5,070 bases of DNA from Elusimicrobiota bacterium. GTDB taxonomy: Bacteria > Elusimicrobiota > Elusimicrobia > UBA1565 > UBA9628. Shown in pieces: positions 1-5,070 of this stretch (the first letter of the stretch is position 1; each line of letters opens with the position of its first letter). The DNA is taken from the NCBI GenBank assembly GCA_028717525.1, contig JAQUNT010000218.1:1-5070 (forward strand), in the 5' to 3' direction. The translations under genes were made by a program, and so were the position numbers. The notes beneath the pieces were generated by a model. That model ran no database searches. It saw only the letters and a program-made list of their open reading frames with translations, and was not told the origin of the DNA.

Positions 1-1833
1 ATCGAAGACGGTCCAGTAGAAATGCCAGACCAGGATGGCCAGGCAGGCCAGGACCGCCTCCATGAAGTGGATGAGGAGACATAGGTCGATGAGCCATTTG
101 GACAGGAACCGCAGGGACAGTTCGCGGAACCACACCACGCAGCCGGTCCCGATCATGACGCCGCTGCCCCAGATCAGGGCCCAGTATTCGGACTTCTCGA
201 TGTAGTTGAACCGGTCGAACCTGGGCGGACCGCCGCGGTGGAGAAGATTGTACCGCTGCAGCTGCAGGAAGTCCAGGAGGTCCCGCCAGCGCGGGTACAT
301 GGAGCGGATCTCGCGGCGGCCTTCCCGGGTGGCCGCGATCCAATAGAGGTGGTAAGCGGCCAGCAGGATGAAGGCCAAAGCGAAGGCCCGGTGCAGCCAG
401 GCCCGCCAGTACGCTCCCGAGGCGCCCGCGAAGGCGACCTGCGCGAAGCCGGATTCGGGATAGGTGTGGCAGAATCCGGTGTAGGCCAGGCCCAGGAAAG
501 AGACCAGGAGCACGAGATGCTGGATGCGCTCGTTGCGGCTCAAGCGCAGCTCGTGCGGGTCATGGATGGGCTGGGGGCCGAGCAGGAGCTTGCGCTTGTG
601 GTCCAGGAAGTTGTGCAGGAGCATCCCGCCTATGGTCAGCACGATGAGCAGGATGTAGGACTTGCGCACCAGGAGCAGGACCGTCTCGCGGATGTCGCGC
701 GCGGTGGAGGAGAAGGTCATGTGGACCTTGCCCAGGTGCAGCAGCTCGCCGGCGCGGCGGTGGCAGGAGCCGCAGGTCTTCTGCAGGTTCTTGGCATTGA
801 CGGACGAGGCCGGGTCGGCGGAGGGCAGGACGTCGTGGTAGCGGTGGCAGGAGGCGCAGTTGGCCGAGGCCAGGTTGCCCGCTACGAAAGCCACGCCGTG
901 GTAGCTGTCCCTGTAGGTGCGGGCCGGGTCGAGCGGCATGCCGAACTTGGCGATGATGCGCTCCGAGCCGTGACAGGCGCTGCAGGTCTTGACGATGGAG
1001 CCGGTGAAGACCATGGAGCCGGGCTCGCGGCGGGCCGAGATGTTGTGCTCGCCGTGGCAGTCCGTGCACACCGGGGCCTCCCGGACCCCGGCCGAGACTC
1101 GGGCCGCGTGTATGGAGCGCGAGTAAGCCGCCAATTGCGGGCCGTGGCAGCGCCCGCAGGTCTTGGGGATGTTGAACTTGTAGGCCCGGCTGCGGGAGTT
1201 GCGGGAGAAATTCAGGTCGTGGCCGCCGTGGCAGTCCGTGCAGACCGCGGCCTTGGGGTTCTTGTGCTCCAGGATGGCGCGGCCGTGCACGGTCAGGGCG
1301 TAGCTGGGGAAGGGTTCCAGCCCGTATTTCTCCTTAAAATCAAGCTTCTGGTGGCATCGGCTGCAGGTCGCCGGGATGTTGGCGTGGTTGACCGGCGAGG
1401 CCGGGTCCTTGACCCTGCGCAGCTCATGCGCCGGACCGTGGCACGAGGCGCACAGGGCGGCGCCGGCGGTATCGGAAGTTCCGCCGGCACCGGCCGGACG
1501 GACATCCTTACGGCCGGCGCCGGGCTTGGTCTTGAGCAGGAGCCGACCGTGGTCCGAGGCGGCGGCGGACCGCGCGCTGCTCTCGTGGCAGGAGGCGCAG
1601 GAGACCCGGCCGGCCTTGGGGTCGTGCGGGTAGTCGTCCTGGCCCGCGTGGCAGGCCGCGCAGCCCAGGTCCTTGTGCGCGGATTTCTGGAACCGCGCCG
1701 CATCCACCCGGGGCGCGGCGGGCATGTCCTTCCCGGAGTGGCAGGAGAGGCAGGCCTCCTGGGCCGAGGCCCAGGAGGCGGATGCGGCCCAGAGCAGCAG
1801 GGCCAGGGCGCTTCCGGAGAGCGGGATCCTCAT
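1..1833 (-). CDS. CbcL-like undecaheme cytochrome c / cytochrome b fusion, 3' end cut by window
   Basis: Probable inner-membrane quinol oxidoreductase that passes electrons from the quinone pool to periplasmic c-type hemes. The frame is open for 611 codons and runs off the window. A signal peptide (about residues 1-24, AxA site before Gln25) leads into a periplasmic domain with eleven CxxCH motifs, at residues 28, 58, 79, 128, 157, 198, 226, 256, 284, 326 and 354. Hydrophobic helices follow at about 392-409, 437-457, 477-499, 548-568 and 578-608. Candidate b-heme ligands are His439, His481, His495, His589 and His604; the last two are spaced much like the paired ligands of FdnI. The stretch 538-552 (RFDRFNYIEKSEYWA) is typical of the HydC/FdnI-like cytochrome b family. 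From memory, the Geobacter metal-respiration protein CbcL has this architecture but nine c hemes. The ATG at 1833 is the only in-frame start giving a signal peptide; no good Shine-Dalgarno sits at normal distance. It starts 34 bp after an FNR-like gene on the same strand, so cotranscription is likely. Only a short C-terminal tail should be missing. Architecture is certain; electron partner and acceptor are inferred. Confidence 0.9.
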   Translation of the reverse strand, partial: MRIPLSGSALALLLWAASASWASAQEACLSCHSGKDMPAAPRVDAARFQKSAHKDLGCAACHAGQDDYPHDPKAGRVSCASCHESSARSAAASDHGRLLLKTKPGAGRKDVRPAGAGGTSDTAGAALCASCHGPAHELRRVKDPASPVNHANIPATCSRCHQKLDFKEKYGLEPFPSYALTVHGRAILEHKNPKAAVCTDCHGGHDLNFSRNSRSRAYKFNIPKTCGRCHGPQLAAYSRSIHAARVSAGVREAPVCTDCHGEHNISARREPGSMVFTGSIVKTCSACHGSERIIAKFGMPLDPARTYRDSYHGVAFVAGNLASANCASCHRYHDVLPSADPASSVNAKNLQKTCGSCHRRAGELLHLGKVHMTFSSTARDIRETVLLLVRKSYILLIVLTIGGMLLHNFLDHKRKLLLGPQPIHDPHELRLSRNERIQHLVLLVSFLGLAYTGFCHTYPESGFAQVAFAGASGAYWRAWLHRAFALAFILLAAYHLYWIAATREGRREIRSMYPRWRDLLDFLQLQRYNLLHRGGPPRFDRFNYIEKSEYWALIWGSGVMIGTGCVVWFRELSLRFLSKWLIDLCLLIHFMEAVLACLAILVWHFYWTVFD

Positions 1834-1867
1834 GGGCGCTGGGATTTTAGCATCTCCTGGCCAGGGA

Positions 1868-2611
1868 CTACTGCTCCAGGGCCATGCGCAGCAGGGCTGG
1901 CCGGTCGCGGATTTCGACGGCCTTGCCGGCTAGGCGGACCCAGCCCCGGCGCTGGAAGGAGGACAGGGATCGGATCACGGTCTCCGGGGACAGGCCCAGG
2001 TTCTGCGCGATCTCGCGGCGGCTGTACTCGGGTCGGCCCGGGCAGGGCAGGGCCGCGGCCGGGGCCGGCGGCGCCTTGATGGCGAGCAGGAAGTCCGCCA
2101 GCCGGGCCTCGGCGGAGCGGAGGGCGAAGCCGAAGGCGCGGTCCATGGTCCGGCAGACCAGCCGGCTGACCCGGCGCAGGAGCCGGCGGTAGAGCTCGGG
2201 TTCCTGGCCGGCCAGGCAGTCCACGAGCTCTTTGGGCAGGAAGCAGACCACGGACTCGCGCAGGGTCTCGGCCGAGGCGCAGTAGGGCTCCCCGCCCAGG
2301 AAGGGGACCTCGCCCACCAGGTCCCCGCAGGAAAAGTAGGCCAAGGTCAGCTCGCGGCCGCGCTGGTCCGACTTCGTCATCTTGACGTCTCCCACGCAGA
2401 GGATGAACAGTCCCTGGGGCGGCTCCCCCTCTTGGAAGATGTACTGGTGGGTCTTGTAGCGCCGCATCTGGCGCTGGGCGCGGAAGCGCTTGAGGGATGC
2501 GGGCGAGAGGAAGTTGAAGAAGCAGCGCCGGCGGCAGTCGCAGTCGCGGCAGTGCTCGCCCGGCTGGAATGGGCAGGTCAAGGCGGGGACCGGCGTCCGT
2601 TTGTATCCCAT
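1868..2611 (-). CDS. FNR-type transcriptional regulator with probable [4Fe-4S] ligands (paralogue 1, cytochrome-proximal)
   Basis: A 247-residue Crp/Fnr-family regulator, cytoplasmic, probably a dimer that binds DNA when an oxygen-labile iron-sulfur cluster is intact. The N-terminal cysteines Cys21-x2-Cys24-x5-Cys30 match E. coli FNR Cys20/23/29 in spacing, in the context HCRDCDCRRRC against HCQDCSISQLC. Cys123 (VVCFLP) matches FNR Cys122, so all four known cluster ligands are present. The cyclic-nucleotide-binding-like barrel spans about 50-130 (GDLVGEVPF at 96-104), the dimer helix about 140-175, and the winged HTH about 195-235. In the recognition helix Glu210 and Arg214 match the FNR base-contacting Glu209 and Arg213, but Ile213 replaces Ser212. 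It has twelve cysteines, many for this family. The ATG at 2611 is chosen because it gives the same MGYKRT start and the same length as the upstream paralogue. An in-frame TTG at 2650 falls on the predicted -35 box. The cytochrome gene follows after 34 bp. Family is secure; oxygen sensing is inferred, and NO or redox sensing is the main alternative. Confidence 0.95.
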   Translation of the reverse strand: MGYKRTPVPALTCPFQPGEHCRDCDCRRRCFFNFLSPASLKRFRAQRQMRRYKTHQYIFQEGEPPQGLFILCVGDVKMTKSDQRGRELTLAYFSCGDLVGEVPFLGGEPYCASAETLRESVVCFLPKELVDCLAGQEPELYRRLLRRVSRLVCRTMDRAFGFALRSAEARLADFLLAIKAPPAPAAALPCPGRPEYSRREIAQNLGLSPETVIRSLSSFQRRGWVRLAGKAVEIRDRPALLRMALEQ

Positions 2612-2621
2612 AGGGAGCCAT

Positions 2622-2650
2622 ACTATAACGCGCGCGGCAAGGATCGCCAA
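2622..2650 (-). promoter_or_regulatory. Predicted promoter of FNR-like paralogue 1 and the cytochrome
   Basis: On the minus strand TTGGCG (2650-2645, 4 of 6) and TATAGT (2627-2622, 5 of 6) are separated by 17 bases. The expected start point, near 2615, is only about four bases before the ATG at 2611. The message would be leaderless or nearly so, which fits the absence of a Shine-Dalgarno sequence. The cytochrome gene 34 bp downstream of the regulator probably depends on this promoter, since its own gap is too short for a clear one. Confidence 0.45.
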
Positions 2651-2672
2651 TGATATGAGGCACCTGGGAAGT

Positions 2673-2686
2673 ATGACTCCGGTCAG
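2673..2686. promoter_or_regulatory. FNR/DNR-class operator between the two regulator genes
   Basis: ATGAC-TCCG-GTCAG, a perfect TGAC-N4-GTCA core matching the gltA-side operator at 11 of 14 positions. It sits just after the stop of the upstream regulator and ahead of the downstream one. Its centre, 2679.5, is about 64 bases upstream of the start point predicted for the downstream regulator, near class I activator positions. It suggests control of the downstream regulator and cytochrome by one or both FNR-like proteins. Confidence 0.6.
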
Positions 2687-2702
2687 GCGCCGGGGGGACG
2701 GC

Positions 2703-3446
2703 TCAGTGCTCCGCGGCGACGGTCTCCAGGCCGGCGCGGTCGCGGATCTCTATGGCCTTGCCGTCGAGCCGGACGAGGCCGCGGCGCTGGAAGGATGACA
2801 GGGCCCGGATCACGGTCTCCGGGGAGAGGCCCAGGTTCTGGGCGATCTCCCGGCGGCTGTAGTCGAACCTGCCGTGGCAGGGCAAGGCGACGGCCGGCGC
2901 CGGCGGCGCCTTGAGCGAGAGCAGAAAGGCGGCCAGCCGGGCCTCGGCCCCCCGGAAGGCGAAGCCGAAGGCGCGGTCCATGGTCCGGCACACGAAGCGG
3001 CTGACCCGGCGCGCCAGCCGGCGGGAGAATTCCGGCTCATGGGCGGAGATGTACTCGACCAGCCCGCCGGGCAGGAAGCACACCACGGATTCGCGCAGGG
3101 TCTCGGCCGAGGCGCAGTAGGGCTCACCGGCCAGGAAAGGGACCTCGCCCACCAGATCCCCGCAGGAGAGGTAATGCAAAGTCAGCTCCCGGCCGCGGTC
3201 GTCGGTCTTGCTCATCTTGACGTCGCCGACGCAGAGGATGAACAGGCCCTGCGGCTGCTCTCCCTCCTGGAAGATGTACTGGCGGGCCTTGTAGCGGCGC
3301 ATCCGCCGTTCGAGGCGGAACCGCCTCAGCGATTCCGGGGAGAGGAAGTTGAAGAAGCAGCGCCTCTTGCAGTCGCAGGTGCGGCAATGTTCTCCCGGCT
3401 GGAAGGGGCACTCCAAAGCCGGCGCGATCGTTCTCTTGTATCCCAT
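2703..3446 (-). CDS. FNR-type transcriptional regulator with probable [4Fe-4S] ligands (paralogue 2, divergent from gltA)
   Basis: A 247-residue Crp/Fnr-family regulator, about 79% identical to the neighbouring paralogue (51 differences counted by eye, no gaps), so the pair arose by tandem duplication. The FNR ligand set is again complete: Cys21, Cys24, Cys30 and Cys123. Residues 201-214, covering most of the helix-turn-helix, are identical in the two proteins, so they should bind the same DNA site. Glu210, Ile213 and Arg214 occupy the base-contacting positions. The largest divergence is at 131-136 (EYISAH against DCLAGQ), before the dimer helix, and at the last seven residues. Eleven cysteines are present; Cys132 of the other copy is Tyr here. 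The ATG at 3446 is followed by the conserved MGYKRT. The nearest Shine-Dalgarno-like GGAGG lies 16 bases upstream, farther than usual. It is transcribed away from gltA, sharing a 222-bp control region, and reads towards the second regulator and the cytochrome. Family is secure; how the two copies differ in function is unknown. Confidence 0.95.
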   Translation of the reverse strand: MGYKRTIAPALECPFQPGEHCRTCDCKRRCFFNFLSPESLRRFRLERRMRRYKARQYIFQEGEQPQGLFILCVGDVKMSKTDDRGRELTLHYLSCGDLVGEVPFLAGEPYCASAETLRESVVCFLPGGLVEYISAHEPEFSRRLARRVSRFVCRTMDRAFGFAFRGAEARLAAFLLSLKAPPAPAVALPCHGRFDYSRREIAQNLGLSPETVIRALSSFQRRGLVRLDGKAIEIRDRAGLETVAAEH

Positions 3447-3474
3447 GAAAGTTGCCAGTCCGCCTCCAGGCCGG

Positions 3475-3502
3475 ATATTACCATTATTCTAGCAGGTGAC
3501 AA
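3475..3502 (-). promoter_or_regulatory. Predicted promoter of FNR-like paralogue 2
   Basis: On the minus strand TTGTCA (3502-3497, 5 of 6) is followed after 16 bases by TAATAT (3480-3475, 4 of 6) with an extended -10 TG two bases before it. An overlapping alternative is the extended -10 TGC-TAGAAT (3494-3486) with TTGGAC at 3516-3511, spacer 19. Either start point leaves the gltA-side operator about 45-60 bases upstream, so that one palindrome could serve both directions. Confidence 0.4.
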
Positions 3503-3518
3503 GAATCTGCGTCCAAGG

Positions 3519-3532
3519 ATGACCCCCGTCAT
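3519..3532. promoter_or_regulatory. FNR/DNR-class operator upstream of gltA
   Basis: A perfect palindrome, ATGAC-CCCC-GTCAT. It has the layout of Crp/Fnr-family sites (FNR: TTGAT-N4-ATCAA), with the central TGA/TCA of each half kept. Its centre, 3525.5, is 41.5 bases upstream of the start point (about 3567) predicted from the promoter just downstream, the standard class II activator position. A related copy lies between the two regulators. The likely ligands are the two FNR-like proteins encoded next door; this is inferred. Confidence 0.7.
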
Positions 3533-3560
3533 TCACAGGATCCCCGTCGGGGGCTATACT
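3532..3560 (+). promoter_or_regulatory. Predicted sigma70-type promoter of gltA
   Basis: The -35 box TTCACA (3532-3537, 5 of 6 to consensus) and the -10 box TATACT (3555-3560, 5 of 6) are separated by 17 bases. Transcription would begin near 3567, giving a leader of about 100 bases. The upstream palindrome touches the -35 box, as expected for an activator contacting polymerase. The spacer itself contains a small CCCC-GTC-GGGG inverted repeat. Confidence 0.6.
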
Positions 3561-3575
3561 GGGCTTGAGGGAGGC

Positions 3576-3591
3576 GGGCCGGCGCCGGTCC
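3576..3591. repeat. Palindrome in the gltA leader
   Basis: GGGCCGGCGCCGGTCC is self-complementary apart from one G-T pair, around a perfect CCGGCGCCGG core. It lies just inside the predicted gltA transcript. With no loop in the perfect form it is an awkward RNA hairpin, and there is no U-tract, so it is not a terminator. It may be no more than G+C-rich chance. Confidence 0.3.
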
Positions 3592-3655
3592 GGGGATTTG
3601 CCATTTAGTTGAGACCGGGCAGGCACACTATAGCGGGCGTAGCGTCAGCCGGCGC

Positions 3656-3661
3656 AGGGGG
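3656..3661 (+). promoter_or_regulatory. Ribosome binding site of gltA
   Basis: AGGGGG lies seven bases before the ATG at 3669. It supports this start and therefore the unusual N-terminal extension of the citrate synthase. Confidence 0.7.
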
Positions 3662-3668
3662 ATAAGAC

Positions 3669-5057
<1,389 letters not shown>

Positions 5058-5070
5058 GGGGAGGGGCCAT

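Noticed and set aside
1376..1378. Possible frameshift or split of the cytochrome because no single listed open frame covered it.
   Set aside because: Reading the minus strand from 1833 to 1 gives 611 codons without a stop; it only lacks its stop codon because the window ends.
238..2079. A 613-codon open frame on the plus strand, antisense to the cytochrome and the regulator.
   Set aside because: Its product is low-complexity (Gly, Ala, Arg, Val) with no recognisable domain, while the opposite strand encodes eleven ordered heme motifs plus membrane helices. Long antisense frames are common in G+C-rich DNA.
2612..2650. An upstream in-frame TTG start for paralogue 1, adding 13 residues.
   Set aside because: The added residues are absent from the paralogue, the TTG coincides with the predicted -35 box, and the shared MGYKRT start gives equal lengths of 247.
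1830..2663. A 277-codon minus-strand frame overlapping FNR-like paralogue 1.
   Set aside because: It is the same strand in a shifted frame and gives Pro/Arg/Gly-rich sequence without domains; the 247-residue FNR frame is clearly the coding one.
3542..3552. CCCC-GTC-GGGG inverted repeat as a terminator between the divergent genes.
   Set aside because: The stem is four base pairs, has no following T-run, and lies inside a promoter spacer between divergent genes where no terminator is needed.
3609..3634. TTGAGA followed by TATAGC as an alternative gltA promoter.
   Set aside because: The spacer is only 14 bases, too short for a normal sigma70 promoter; the TTCACA-N17-TATACT pair is far better.
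5058..5070. GAGGGGAGGGGCCAT at the right edge as a ribosome site and start of a gene after gltA.
   Set aside because: It is purine-rich and could lead to an ATG at 5069 if the next base is G, but that base is outside the window and the spacing would be short.

Overview
This is a G+C-rich bacterial window (roughly two-thirds G+C by eye) holding four genes and two informative intergenic regions. The organism is probably a Gram-negative-type bacterium that respires anaerobically. The evidence is a secreted multiheme cytochrome c fused to a quinol-oxidising cytochrome b, two FNR-type regulators with iron-sulfur ligands, and a type II citrate synthase. The phylum cannot be fixed from sequence alone; Desulfobacterota/Geobacter relatives, Acidobacteriota or Elusimicrobiota would all be plausible.

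Layout. Minus strand, in order of transcription: an FNR-like regulator (3446-2703), a 91-bp gap, a second FNR-like regulator of the same length and about 79% identity (2611-1868), a 34-bp gap, then a CbcL-like cytochrome (1833 to beyond the left edge). The cytochrome has a signal peptide, eleven CxxCH heme motifs and at least five membrane helices. Plus strand, divergent from the regulators across a 222-bp gap: citrate synthase gltA (3669-5057), complete, with the catalytic His/His/Asp in place.

Regulation. Both intergenic regions that can carry promoters contain the same palindrome, ATGAC-N4-GTCA. This looks like the FNR/DNR-class operator TTGAT-N4-ATCAA with altered outer bases. In front of gltA its centre is at -41.5 from the start point predicted from a good sigma70-type promoter (TTCACA-N17-TATACT), which is the geometry of FNR class II activation. 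The two regulators have identical residues 201-214, covering most of the HTH, so they should read the same site. Both carry Ile where E. coli FNR has Ser212.

Working model (inference): an oxygen-responsive pair of FNR paralogues controls itself, an inner-membrane quinol-to-periplasm electron exit (the CbcL-like protein), and the entry of acetyl-CoA into the TCA cycle. Carbon oxidation and electron disposal would then be switched on together under anoxia. The long plus-strand open frame over the cytochrome, and the other overlapping frames, are G+C-driven shadows.
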